The position numbers were made by a program, and so were the translations under genes. This document shows, one piece after another, positions 48,922-60,413 of a stretch of DNA of 64,000 nt. The notes beneath the pieces were generated by a model. It was not told the DNA's origin, did not search any database, and saw only the letters and a program-made list of their open reading frames with translations. Numbering within the stretch: position 1 is the first letter of the stretch; every line of letters begins with the position of its first letter. This DNA comes from Bugulina stolonifera (taxonomy: Eukaryota; Bryozoa; Gymnolaemata; Cheilostomatida; Bugulidae): positions 7,254,001-7,318,000 of the forward strand of contig OW285187.1 in assembly GCA_935421135.1 (NCBI GenBank), read 5' to 3'.

Positions 48922-48926
48922 AATTT

Positions 48927-49940
48927 TGTTGAGACCCTATCCAAGGTCTCTTATTCTTCGAGGGAGAAAACTGTTGTATTATACTGCAAATGATGCTTGG
49001 GCTGCCCTCTTTCAGCTGCCCTTGTTTTCATGGTTGTTTGAGCTCTGCAGCTAAGAATTTCATCATAGTCAGCGGATAGGGTTTCGTGTTTGTTCTGATC
49101 TGAGAGAATTCTCATCAACAGTGTTTTCTGTGGGACTTTCTTCTCTCTTGTAGATTCTGTAGTCCAAGGCTAGAGCGGCGTTCAGTGATGCAACGCCTGC
49201 CCTTGATCTTTCTTATGAATTGTATAGCTTTATTTTGGATTAGTTCTAGCTTATCTATAGAGGCGTTGTCAAATGGATCCCATAGTACGTCTGCATATTC
49301 TAACTTCGGGCGGCATAAGCTTGTATAGGCAAGCAATTTCGCTTTCTTGGGAGAGCCATGTAGCGTGTATTTGATACTGCCCAGAGTCCTATTTGCACTA
49401 CTTATAATTCAAGAGATATGTTTCTTTAATTTGAGATCAGATTGTAACAAAACGCCAACGTATTTAGTGGTGTCTACACATGATAGTGAGTGTCGGGATA
49501 TAGTATACTGTGGTAGTGGTGTGGCACCTTGGTTGAATACAATAGCCTCGCATTTCGTCTTGTTGAATGGCATTTTGCTGACCAGTTCACAAGTGAGTCT
49601 ATGTTCTTCTGGAAACGAGACGCATCAGCCCGGTCTTTTATTTTAGCATAGATCAGGGTGTCGTCATCATAGAGGCTTATGTTACACGAGACTAAATCAG
49701 GCAAGTCATTAATATACAGGAGGAACAAGGTAGGTCCGAGAACTGAGCTCTGCGGGACTCTGGAGGTCACAGGTAAGATTTCTGACTCCTCACATTGTAC
49801 ACTGTACAGCAACCTTTTGGAATCTACCAGATAAAAAGTTCTGTATCCAGTTGGCAATATAGGGGTCTACATTTTCAATTTTTCTTATCTTTTCCATCAG
49901 TAGTTTGTGAGGAACTTTATCAAATGCATTTTGAAAGTGT
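48927..49940 (-). pseudogene. Decayed CR1/L2/jockey-like LINE (RT to 3' end)
   Basis: Read on the minus strand from about 49940, the frames show in order: 'AFDKVPHKLL' (RT), 'WIQNFLSGRF', 'VLGPTLFLLYINDLPD', 'LYDDDTLIYA' (RT catalytic YDDD), then after frameshifts 'LEYADVLWDPF' and 'IQNKAIQFI', and a C-terminal tail ending near 48960. Frame breaks near 49860, 49470 and 49115 show it is dead. It is the same family as the relic at 1670-2140. The gypsy element abuts its 3' end. Confidence 0.75.
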
Positions 49941-50495
49941 TATTCTTTGTTAGTCATAATTTGTCGGTCATAATCAAAGTTTGACCTATTATAAACATAG
50001 GCTCAATAAGACTGTTTTTTATAGTAACAAAACATGTTACAATTATGGTATTATATTATTATTATATTTTATTATAGATTTTTGATAAATGAAATGTACA
50101 ATCAAACTTAGGATTCAGAGAAATAGATACCAAATAACTCGGATACCAATACTAGAAGGCTTCGTTGGTTTACAGACACTGAATGACAGATGGGCGCTGA
50201 AACTGTTACTGTTGTCCTGCAATGCACTGCAATCTATCGTAGAACAATGAACATGCTCTATTGTTGCTATGGTTAGGTTAACCCTACCATACCATTTTGC
50301 TAGTCTTTCAGGACTACCTTCAAAATCCTGAAAGACTAGCAAAATGCTGCTGAGAGTTGGTGACTGCAGTAATTTACAGATTTTACTTATTATTTTAGTG
50401 TTGCAATTTTTCAGATTTGTACCAATCACTCATGGCTTCTATGTAAATGTCTGAGCTCCAAAAATGCCTAGTTCTTCAAGTAGGCTAAGTACTAT
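49941..50495. other. 5' flank of TRIM-like copy D, part 1
   Basis: No gene is seen. The sequence at about 50110-50200 is paralogous to the 5' region of copy B near 28140-28230. The interval also holds an inverted repeat, TGCTAGTCTTTCAGGA (50308-50323) against TCCTGAAAGACTAGCA (50327-50342). Confidence 0.4.
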
Positions 50496-50961
50496 TGTAA
50501 TGTTTTAGGGTTTATAACACACAAGTGCCGATGTGGGCACGGGTGTGGGAAATGCTTGGAAGTGGTCGACCAAGTTGTACTTCCACCATCACATAAAGAG
50601 TGAACAGTTGTGCATAAGCCCGATGTTTCTACTCATGAGATAGTGTTGAAATTGTCTTAAGCGAGGACGAGTTCGGGCTAATGGTCCAAAGGGACCAAGG
50701 CTGGAACTGCCTCCCTGCAAGAGTATGACTCTGTAGAGTTGAGTTGAGAGATATTGCTTTATTGGAGCGTGGTCAACAACTGACTAGCAGAAAGAAAATG
50801 TGCTTGCTTACATACTAAATCAGTATCCGGCTCCGATAAAAAGCCCAGTAGAGTATCGGGTGGTACGATATGATATCGGCCATGGATATTACGCAACAAT
50901 ATGGCGGAAAAAGGCCGAGATCCGACCTAAAAAGGGTTGGCCATTACCAAAAATGCTTACA
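50496..50961 (-). mobile_element. LTR-like repeat, family shared with 56786 and 60659
   Basis: On the plus strand it starts TGTAATG and ends GCTTACA. In minus orientation it has GGCC-GAC-rich repeats near its 5' end and an AATAAA-type signal after the CAGTTGTTGA segment. The related copies at 56786 and 60659 add a TATA-like TATAAAAG or TATAAAAGG. Homology to them continues to about 51030. No convincing target duplication was found, so the exact ends are uncertain. Confidence 0.55.
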
Positions 50962-51315
50962 ATCATGTAAAAGATATAATATGTGAAAACTAGCATGTTC
51001 TGACACATCGGCCATAATTTACAATGGCTGAAAAGACTTAGTAAATAATAACATAGTGAGCTTTACGTGATTATCTAATCTAATCTAATCATTTCTGAAT
51101 ACTATCATATGAATGTTTAGAGTCACTCAGGGCGGAAAGGATGCGTCTGGGCGATAGGGCCCTCTTGATGACCTCGGCATAGGTCGGTCTAGGTGCCAGG
51201 TGGGTTGGCCTTTCCACCACACAATTATACATACTCTCGGTGAATGTGACTGTTGGAAAGTTTTAATATATTTTCCACATTGACACATCTATCATATATT
51301 ACCTCTAGCATTGGA

Positions 51316-54300
51316 ATGGCAGAAGCGGCCCCTGTTCAAGTTGAATGTGGTTTCTGCTTGAGTAAAGGATGTGATATGGAAAAGCCTAAACTACTTCCTT
51401 GCTCTCATATACACTGTTTGGGTTGTTTGACTGGTAGCTGTGACTTCTATGGGGTCATCAAGTGCCCATATTGCAAGTATGACTTTCTAAGTATTTTATT
51501 TTATTTCATGATGCATGTGCTGAGCAAATTTCCAGTATACATATTTTATATGGAATTTGACCAAATTTAGTATAAGCTATTCACTATGTTGTAATATTAT
51601 AGCCACCACCTTGCTTGTCAAGCCAGTTTGAGCTCTGGTCAAAGTCCTGATGTTGTTCCAATTATAGAGCTCAATACTACTCTTGTGTGTTGTTTGATAA
51701 ATTTACATTATAGTTACCAGATTTTGAAAAATTTGTCAGTTTAGCAAATTTCTCACACAAGATGCAGAATTTTGATATTACAGTAGGAGTGATAACAAAT
51801 AATTTGAAGAATCGTCAGGCTCTCCCTTTTTACATGGCTATTTGTTATGAATATTTACCCCTGCTTGAATTTCATTTTATTAGGGAAGTATTTGATATAG
51901 TCCCAAATGCTCTACCATTAGCAGACTCTGAGACGGAAGGTACGATAAACTGTGATGTATGTGAGGGTAAAGGGTCAGGAAATCAGTCTGCTGTTATATA
52001 CTGTACAGTCTGTGAAACCAAATACTGTGTCAAACATCAGGAGGTGAGATAACTCAAATTTCTATTCAAGTTTAAATAATTGTAAAATTCTTGACTTGAT
52101 CTCTAATCTTCAACATGGCCAAAATAATGGATGAAAATGTAGGTAAAGCATTTTGTAATCATTTTTTCACCTGTACTCTTTTTAGCTTCATATTTTAGTA
52201 CCACGATGAAATACACTCCAAGCATACCAAGCTATTCATGGACACCTACAGACTTAAAATCAAGAAGCTAGAGCCCAGACATTGCACTGAACACACAGAC
52301 TATCGGTATACTATGGCTTGCAAAAGCTGTTATGCTGTTGTTTGCATGCAGTGCTTACCGACCTTGGATCCTTGTGCTGATGGTAAATATTATTCTTCGA
52401 TAATGTTTTCGTTTGTTTAGGAAAACTGTTGTGAGGAAATTACTTATAACTAAGGACATTTTTTTTTCCTAACAACATAATTCATTTTCTATCTTGTATT
52501 GTAGCTTGAGTCATATGACAAGCTTTAATATTTCCTAGTTTGGTATTAATGACACAGCTAGAGACACTGTATATGTCACCTCATTCATCTCCAGGTTCTG
52601 CTCACAAACTGGTTAGTCTAGAGGAGTTGGTAAATGAGTTATCTAAAGAGGTGGACGAGTTAAAACAACAAGCTATTCAGAGAGAAGATGATCTGAGTTC
52701 CTTCTTCAAGCAGACCTCTAGAATCATATCAGACTTTGATGAAGATACTGTTGTCATGGTACAGACATTACGTAAGACTCGGGACCAGCAGGTATGGAGC
52801 AGTTTAATTGCTCCTACAGTGGAAAAAAAAGTTTGTTGCCATCATCTGTTAACACCTGCTAACATCTGCAATGTCTTACTGCTAGTCTGCTTGTATTCAA
52901 GAGCCTCTTTCTGTTCACTAGAACTACAACATAGAAAAGATAACTCCAGAATCTTATGCTTTTTATAGAACAGAGTTTAGAGAAGGTTTTTCATGCAAAA
53001 AGTTAGTATAAGAAGTGGTTCCAAAAATCAATTGCACGGGTTTGTTTTATTTCTTTATAATGCCTTCTTTCTCTTTCGACCTTTCCTGTTAAGGGTCGCC
53101 ACCGCAGATGATTTTCTTCCATTTCATTCTGTTAGTAGCACCCTTCTCTGTCACATCCACGGCTTTCATATCTTCTCTTACCACATCGACGAATCTTCTC
53201 TTAGGTTTTCCCCTTCTTCTTACTCTTGGTAGTTCCATGTCCATTACTCTTCTCCCCACATACTTTCCATCTCTCTGTACCACATGCCCATACCATATCA
53301 ATCTGCTCTCTCGGACTTTGCTTCTCAATCTATTACCCTTGCTGTGCCCTAATATACTCATTCCTTATCTTGTCCAGTCTTGTGAGCCCCAATGCAAACC
53401 TAACTCTGCCTCTTTCCTCTTGGTCAGAGCCAGAGTCTCCATTCCGTATGATATTGCTGGTCGGACTGCTGTGTTGTCTATTCTTCCCTTTAGCTTAGCT
53501 GACAGCTTCTTATCACATATTATGCTTGATACTTTTTCCCATCCACACCAGCCAGCCTGTATTATTTTCTTTATTTCTCCCCCACACTCCCCATTCTCCC
53601 GTACTGTAGATCCAAGGTATTTAAACTCTTTTATTTTTCTCAACTCACTCTCCTGCATTCTAATTGTGCCTCCACCTGAATCTCCATTCAAACACCAATG
53701 CTCTGCTTACTCTCATTCCCCTCCTCCCCATTGCAAACCTCCAACTCTCCATACTGGCTACAGCTCGATCTTTACTTCGTTTGCAAATAACAATGTCATC
53801 TGCAAATATCAAGTTCCAGGGGGGCTCCTCTCTCACCTCATCAGTTAGCCTGTCCAACAGGTTTGTTTTATTTCTTCATATCACTAATTTAGTTAAAAAT
53901 GTTCATGCTTACAATATTATTCACTAATGTATTAGGCGATAATTTATGAATTGTGTACCACACATTAGATTAAAGACATAGAGACTAAATACAAATCATT
54001 AGAAGATGAGCTACTGAGGTTAAGGAGAAATACAAAGGATGACATCACCAGGTTTATGGAAGCTGATGTTGGTGAGAAGTTGTCTGCACTTAACAGACAT
54101 AGAGAACAGCTGGAAGCCAGGCTGAGACACAGTCATCATGTATGTACATTCGCTTGTATTATTTTTATTGGTACCATTTATTGTGAAACTTATTCAGCAG
54201 AGACTACATGTATATTAAAATTATAACAATACTGGAATTTAGTTTACCTAATGGAGTGTATTATTGAAATCCGTAGGTGGACATTGTGAACAGACATGAA

Positions 54301-55527
54301 GAGTCTCTACGTGGAGTAAAAGATTTGATATCATATGATTTGCCTACTTTAGAACTTCCCAGAATGACCAGCCTTCAGGTTAAAGGTTAGTATTATTTAG
54401 CGTTGTATAGAATACCAAAGTGAGGGAGAAGGGGTTCTAGTCACTGATAGCTCTTGTTACCTTATGCATACAAGTCCATACTGTTTCAGATCAGAAGAGA
54501 GAGGTAGAAGTAGCATTGGATTCTACGAAGTCTGCTGTCATCAGTTTAGCGGAGGGACTAGTTACCTATGACTATCTTCCATCATCAATGAAGTTAGTCA
54601 AAGTGGTGAAGACAAGTTCGAACAGTTACTCTGTTGACCAGCATGAAGATCTCAGTTACGTAGGGTTGGAAAACAGTGTTGGTTTAATAGATAAGGACTA
54701 CACAGTCACTTCATTTACTGCTGCTTCAAACAAAGTGGAGTGTGTGAGAGTTTATCAGGACAGAGTATATACCTTGATACATGGTGACCCTGTACATACC
54801 ATCAATGTGCATGACCTTTCTGGAGTAAAACTCACTAGCTGGACTCATAGTGATACAAACAATCATTTTGTCAAATTTGTTATCCAAGAGGGGAATATTA
54901 TAATCCCTGACCGAAAGAATAAGTACCTCAACATATATTCTCTGGAAGGGCAGCTTATAAAACAGGTTTCCTGTCCACAGCTCCTTAGCAAGGCAATGGC
55001 TATGTGTGTTGTTGACCATCGGTCAGTTGTTTTGTGTGATTATGAATCCTCCAGAGTCTTCAGGGTGGACACTGACAGTGGTGATGTCATCTGGACTTGT
55101 TCTGATATTACCAAACCCCTTGGAGTTACCAGGAATAATAATGGTGGACACATTCTAGTAGCATCTGGATACAGTACCACTACTACAATCTACATTCTAA
55201 ATATAACCACTGGTGAGTGTAACTTACTATTAGTAAACTGCTGTTATTATGGTGTCACCATTTCTAGAAACTGACATGTGCTTGCATGTGTAAGATGTAC
55301 TATTCATGGTAATATTACACAATGTGTACCTAGATTAATTAGTCCATAAATCCTTTGATACTTCAATTCGAATTTGTTAACTTTATTTGATAGGGCAAGT
55401 TATTTCAAAAATTAGAGATTCAGCTGAGAGGCAGAAGGCAGAATTTACTGACCTCCATGTGGTGGGAAAGACTTTGATGGTCACTAGAACTCACGCTCAA
55501 GAATTAGTGTACTATAAGCTGGAGTAA
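51316..55527 (+). CDS. TRIM-like RING/B-box/coiled-coil/beta-propeller protein, copy D
   Basis: Paralogue closest in sequence to copy A, 612 residues. Exons: 51316-51476, 51884-52043, 52199-52382, 52595-52791, 53969-54139, 54277-54385, 54490-55212, 55394-55527. Every RING and B-box zinc ligand seen in copy A is retained (CTEH, CKSC and CMQC in B-box2). The coiled coil and propeller are intact. Intron 4 contains a truncated RTE retrotransposon with a long target duplication. The promoter-like block shared by the paralogues is 8.1 kb upstream because of the intervening insertions, so expression of this copy may differ. The start codon follows the conserved CCTCTAG acceptor. Confidence 0.87.
53056..53859 (-). 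mobile_element. 5'-truncated RTE-type LINE in copy D intron 4
   Basis: The minus strand carries the end of an RTE ORF2: 'LIFADDIVI' (RT catalytic FADD), 'KEFKYLGSTV', 'AVRPAISYGMETLAL' and the typical C-terminus 'RRRGKPKRRFVDVV' through 'ICGGDP'. Frameshifts are present. A 17-bp duplication, GGTTTGTTTTATTTCTT, flanks it (53039-53055 and 53860-53876). Removing the insert restores an intron similar to copy A (TTATTTCTTCATATCACTAATTT). Confidence 0.88.
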
Positions 55528-55578
55528 ATTGACTAGCATATAAATTAATCTGAAACACGTGATAGCAGTCAAATTGTA

Positions 55579-55828
55579 AAGTTGTCTTCTCTCTTCACAG
55601 GCCTGGATGTCCCAACTACAGGTTGTGTAGTGGATTTATTTTGCTGTATTAGTCAATAGCTCAATATAGCACTCACAAAAAATTCCTCTGTGGAGAGCAT
55701 TAATGGTATTTGATTTTGAAAACTCAGTTTGCAATTTCAAAGCTCTAAAGTGTTTGATTGGCAAGGCTTGACAATTTTTTTCAACCTTCGAAGACAAGCT
55801 GATCAGCAGAAAAGAGAGAAGATAACTT
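55579..55828. mobile_element. 250-bp inverted-repeat element (MITE-like)
   Basis: The ends AAGTTGTCTTCTCTCTT and AAGAGAGAAGATAACTT are inverted repeats with one mismatch over 17 bp. No clear target duplication is seen. Similar AGTTGTCTTCTCTC strings occur at 7690, 16431 and 22820. Confidence 0.55.
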
Positions 55829-55925
55829 CATACATTGCTACATGTCCATTAAATTGTACATGTATGCCTATGGCTGTATGATTAGTAAACACTAAATATT
55901 GCTATAAGGTCGCTAGCAGACTAAT

Positions 55926-56276
55926 CAGTGGTCAAAGTTGGGGGGGTCTTTGGGGGTCTCAGTCCCCCCACCATAAGTTTCAGGGGGTCTCTCAGACTGA
56001 TAGACCCCCTACAGATTCCTGTTTTAATAATAATTAAAAATTGGACCATATTCTATTTTAAGATTTTGGACCTTGGTTGGATCTTGGATCTTTAACCTGA
56101 AGTTCTTGCATTTTGCACTATTTCGGTGTCTAATTTTGATAAAGTTTCCAATTTCTGGGAGGGCGCTCAGGCGCCCCTCCCCGCCAGCACGCGCCATTTG
56201 GGTGCTTCGTGCCCTCAAGTGACTTTGTCTGCTACCCTAGAGACCCCCCACCTCTTTTCTTAGACTTTGACCACTG
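55926..56276. mobile_element. hAT-type non-autonomous element (351 bp)
   Basis: Inverted ends CAGTGGTCAAAGT ... ACTTTGACCACTG (one mismatch) are flanked by a perfect 8-bp duplication AGACTAAT (55918-55925 and 56277-56284). The subterminal repeats are GGGGGTCT-rich. A GC-rich palindromic block lies at about 56155-56215. Confidence 0.88.
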
Positions 56277-56285
56277 AGACTAATA

Positions 56286-56785
56286 CGATTTATGATGGAA
56301 GAACTGATGTTCAAACCCTGTTCTTACCAGTGATAATTTTTACGCTATTGCAGTACAAGTACAACCAACATATATTTCAACCATACATTTTTTAACATTG
56401 TAATTGTATATTTGGTCATAAAAATCTAAAGCTTGATACAAATAGGAACTCTCAGTGATTTGAATAGTTGCCAATTTTAACAACCTTCCTATGTAGATTT
56501 GACCATATTTGGTAAAGTTGAGATTCTGCAAAATGGGAGATGAAACCTGATATTTATTACTACTGTGCTTGGAATTTTTGTTGGTTATCCTCTCCTGGTA
56601 AATTTAGATGCCCCTCATGGGTTCGGGATGATGCATCTCAAGCAGATGCACAGTCACATTTCTATTAAATGTTATATACATGTACATATATTATAAACTA
56701 TGATAATTGCTGTATGATTGTACATGACATATCAATATATTATTATAATATAATAAAATTGACCATTGATGTACACGTGTTATAA
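56286..56785. other. Spacer
   Basis: No gene is seen. The DNA is AT-rich with no repeat ends that could be defined. Confidence 0.3.
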
Positions 56786-58640
56786 TGTAATGCTTTGTGT
56801 GTAGGTTTACGTACAAGTGCCGATGTAGCACGGTACGGGAAGCGCTTGGTAGTGGGCTGCCAAGGTAACTTCCACACATTACATAAAGAGTGAACAGTTG
56901 TGTTAAGCTCTTGTGATTATTGATGAAAACATAGGCTGAGACTCATTGAAGAGTCCAGGGTCGACGTAGGTCTTTTAGTTTATACTCCAAAGGAGTGTAG
57001 TAAGTAGTAATGCTGATCTAAGGGCTTAGACCCGACGCTAGATTCATTGAAGAATCCGGGATCGGCTAAAGTCCGATGGTGTAGAACTCACAAGGAGTGT
57101 AGAAAGAGTACTTAAACGAGTATGAGGACGAGCTCGGGCGCTGAGGTCTAAAAGACCAGGGCTGGAGCTGCCTGCCTGCAAGAGTAAGACTCTGTAGGTT
57201 GAATGAGGAGATGTTGCTTTATTAGAGCGCAATCAACAACTGATTTGTACAGCAAAATGCGTGAGCTTTTATACATAAGATACTTCCGGTAAAAAGGTAC
57301 GATAAGGTATCGGCCGGAAATTGCATAACAATATGGCGTAGTTCCGCCCGAGGTCGGCCATCAAAAAGGTCGGCCTTGCACAAAAAGTGCTTACAATATG
57401 CTAAAACAGATAACACAGGGCTCTCAACTTGATAAAGTGAAAAATCCTAATATGATGTCAAATTGATGAAAAAGACCTCACTGCGGAGCCGAAGACCCCG
57501 CCAGCCCGCGAAGCGGGCTGCCTGGGAGGGGCGGCAGAGCGCCATCCCGCGCTTGAAAAGTTTTTTAACCGTGCCATCTAAAATGGCACCATTTCATGCA
57601 ATTTTAGTCATATTTTACTTAAAATGTGCTGTGCTTGGTAGAGGTTGTAACATGCAACTTGTATGTATTTGGCAGAACAAACAAAGATGCAAATAGGGCA
57701 TACAGTATATACATGTACAGTGTAGATGTAGGTGGTGGAGATACAGGTAACTATATGAGACCATAATACAGATTTAAACAAAATACAGAAAAGATATAGG
57801 CCTATAATGTTTTTCAAAATATAGTATTTAGCTGTATGAACTATGAAATGAAACACTGACACTTTGCTAACTGGTATACCACATGTAGAACATAGTACAG
57901 GCTTCCTCATTTTTAAATATTTTTGGTGTTGAGTGAGTACCCTTCCTACTCTTTGCTTGGGGGGTTCAACAAATTCACGGCCAGACTCACTCTGAGAAGA
58001 AGATGACCCATATTTTAATTCTATCATATCTACTGTGTTGGAGGCAGTGTTCGATGTGGAATAAATGAAATGGGTACACAGTGCATGCAGAAAATATTTC
58101 AAAAACTTTGACTTGTCTCCCTTGTTTTCCTGTCAATCTCTAAAATGTTATATATCTTTGGGTAAACAGTAGTACTTTGGACTTTCTAATATAAATATTT
58201 TTGCCACACATATTATTACTTATTTCTCATGTGTTATTTTATAAAACCTACTAATATTAAAATGGAAAATACTTTGGACACCCATTTGATTCAAATATTA
58301 AATTGACTAGGTTAGCGACCTTTCAACCCGCTTATAGATTTCGCTGGCCAGACTTTGTTTTTGTGTGGCTTTGGTGCTAGTTAGTCTACTAGTAAAAAAC
58401 CCTAACACAATAGTAAAATCCGAACAGTGAGTGGATAATATGGAAATCCGTCAGAATGCCCAAAAGGGAAGGACAAATCCGAACAATTTGGATTTAATCC
58501 GAGTAGTGGAGAGCCCTGGGTAACATATTATAAGTATGGCCGTGTTCTGAGACATCGGCCCCAAAAGTATACAGGTAAAAAGACTTAGAGTAGCAATCAG
58601 GATAATATGGTAATTGCACACACAGTATAATTGGACTATA
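56786..58640 (-). mobile_element. LTR-like repeat interrupted by a hAT-type element
   Basis: The core is 56786-57395 (plus strand TGTAATG ... GCTTACA, 610 bp). In minus orientation it shows GGCCGAC repeats, TATAAAAG and AATAAAG in the order of an LTR. The homologous flank (GTTCTGAGACATCGGCC) resumes at 58519 after a hAT-type insertion at 57416-58518. The outer end near 58640 is approximate. Confidence 0.6.
57416..58518. mobile_element. hAT-type element (1,103 bp) nested in an LTR-like repeat
   Basis: Inverted ends CAGGGCTCTCAACT ... AGTGGAGAGCCCTG have one mismatch. The flanks GATAACA and GGTAACA look like a slightly decayed target duplication. A GC-rich hairpin block lies at about 57480-57560. 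A 164-codon minus-strand frame at 57608-58102 has no recognisable domain and is not called as a gene. Confidence 0.75.
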
Positions 58641-58902
58641 CAATGGATGCAAGGCCTGATTGGCTAATAATAGTATAACACATGCACATCACGCGTGCAG
58701 TAGTTGATAATAATGGTAAGATAATACCAGGTACAATGTCAAGCATGTATTTAGGCTAGTAAGTGTAATGTCAAGCATGTATAGGATTCATGCATAATAA
58801 TATTGGCACAAGATATAGTCCATGCTGCTGCAGGCTATGCTGATTCACCACAATAATGTACGTGTAGGCTACTTATTTAGCTAATAAAATATTCATTGTT
58901 AA

Positions 58903-60413
58903 AGGTGGACTGTACTGAAAATTTCAGAATGTTTGTCACCAAATTAACTATGTTAATATTACTTGATACCTATACAAACATATCTAAACTGTTTTAGTAG
59001 TAGCTAATAGGTGCTAAACTGCAAAAATGTAACCCCAAAATTTCTAAAATAACCATAGTGATGTCAGCATTAGGAGTTATCTCCACCTAGTTTTATGTCA
59101 ATTCTCAAAACTTCTTCTTTGATTATCTCAACTCTGACACACTATATAGAAGCAATATTGAGTTCTCACAAATGTTTTATAAGAAATACAGTGTTCCTTC
59201 AATAAAACAGATGCTAGCAATTATTAGTACTACGTTCTACATGTTCAACACACCAGTCTAATAAGTAGGCATGTTATTCATGAGATAAACGAGTAGCCTA
59301 TTGACCAATCAAATTGCAAACTCAAAAGTCATTTGATAATTTTTTGCAACAAATTGTACTTTTTATTGTCTAGGAATATTAAAGATGGACTGTACTGAAA
59401 TTTTGAGGTTATAAACTGAATGCACCATTAGAAAGCCTAGTAGCAGCTGAACCAGTTAGCACAATACCAGCTGGGCTCTATGATGTCATCATGGTACCCA
59501 GCTCTGCTAAAACTAGTGAAATACATCATTGCAGGGAGTGAATGCCAGACCAGGCATTGTGTTATTATAAACAGAAAATTTTAATTGAGATTTTATCCTT
59601 GTTGCACTAGGCATATCACAAAACGAAAAAATGGGTATGTAGAACAAATGCTAGTTAATATTCCTAGACAATAAAAAGTACAATTTGTTGCAAAAAATTA
59701 TCAAATGACTTTTGAGTTTGCAATTTGATTGGTCAATAGGCTACTTGTTTATCTCATGAATAACATGCCTACTTATTAGACTGGTGTGTTGAACATGTAG
59801 AACGTAGTACTAATAATTGCTAGCATCTGTTTTATTGAAGGAACACTGTATTTCTTATAAAACATTAATTGTGAGAACTCAATATTGCTTCTATATAGTG
59901 TGTCAGAGTTGAGATAATCAAAGAAGCAGTTTTGAGAATTGACATAAAGCTAGGTGGAGATAACTCCTACTGCTGACATCACTATGGTTATTTTAGAAAT
60001 TTTGGGGTTACTTTTTTGCAGTTTAGCATCTATTAGCTACTACTAAAACAGTTTAGATATGTTTGTATAGGTATCAAGTAATACTAACATAGTTAATTTG
60101 GTGACAAACATTCTGAAATTTTCAGTACAGTCCACCTTTAACTAGCATTTGTTCTACATACCTATTTTTTCGTTTTGTGATATGCCTAGTGCAACAATGA
60201 TAAAATCTCAATTAAAATTTTCTGTTTATAATAACACAATGCCTGGTCTGGCATTCACTCCCTGCAATGATGTATTTCACTAGTTTTAGCAGAGCTGGGT
60301 ACCATGATGACATCATAGAGCCCAGCTGGTATTGTGCTAACTGGTTCAGCTGCTACTAGGCTTTCTAATGGTGCATTCAGTTTATAACCTCAAAATTTCA
60401 GTACAGTCCACCT
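58903..60413. mobile_element. TTAA-flanked DNA transposon (about 752 bp) with an inverted copy of itself inside
   Basis: The outer element starts AGGTGGACTGTACTGAAA at 58903 and ends TTTCAGTACAGTCCACCT at 60413, with TTAA at 58899-58902 and 60414-60417. At 59383-60137 sits a second, inverted copy (755 bp), flanked by TTAA at 59379-59382 and 60138-60141. Joining 59382 to 60142 recreates the outer element in the order seen, reverse-complemented, in the inner copy. TTAA duplication is typical of piggyBac-type transposition, but the AGGTGG ends are not the usual CCC, so the superfamily is left open. Confidence 0.9.

Noticed and set aside
57608..58102. 164-codon minus-strand frame as a gene
   Set aside because: It lies inside a hAT-type element, has no recognisable transposase or other domain, and its composition is like the surrounding AT-rich DNA.
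58903..60413. Simple palindrome or assembly inversion
   Set aside because: The order left-part, inverted whole, right-part with TTAA at each junction and scattered mismatches between arms fits nested insertion and not a mirror assembly error.
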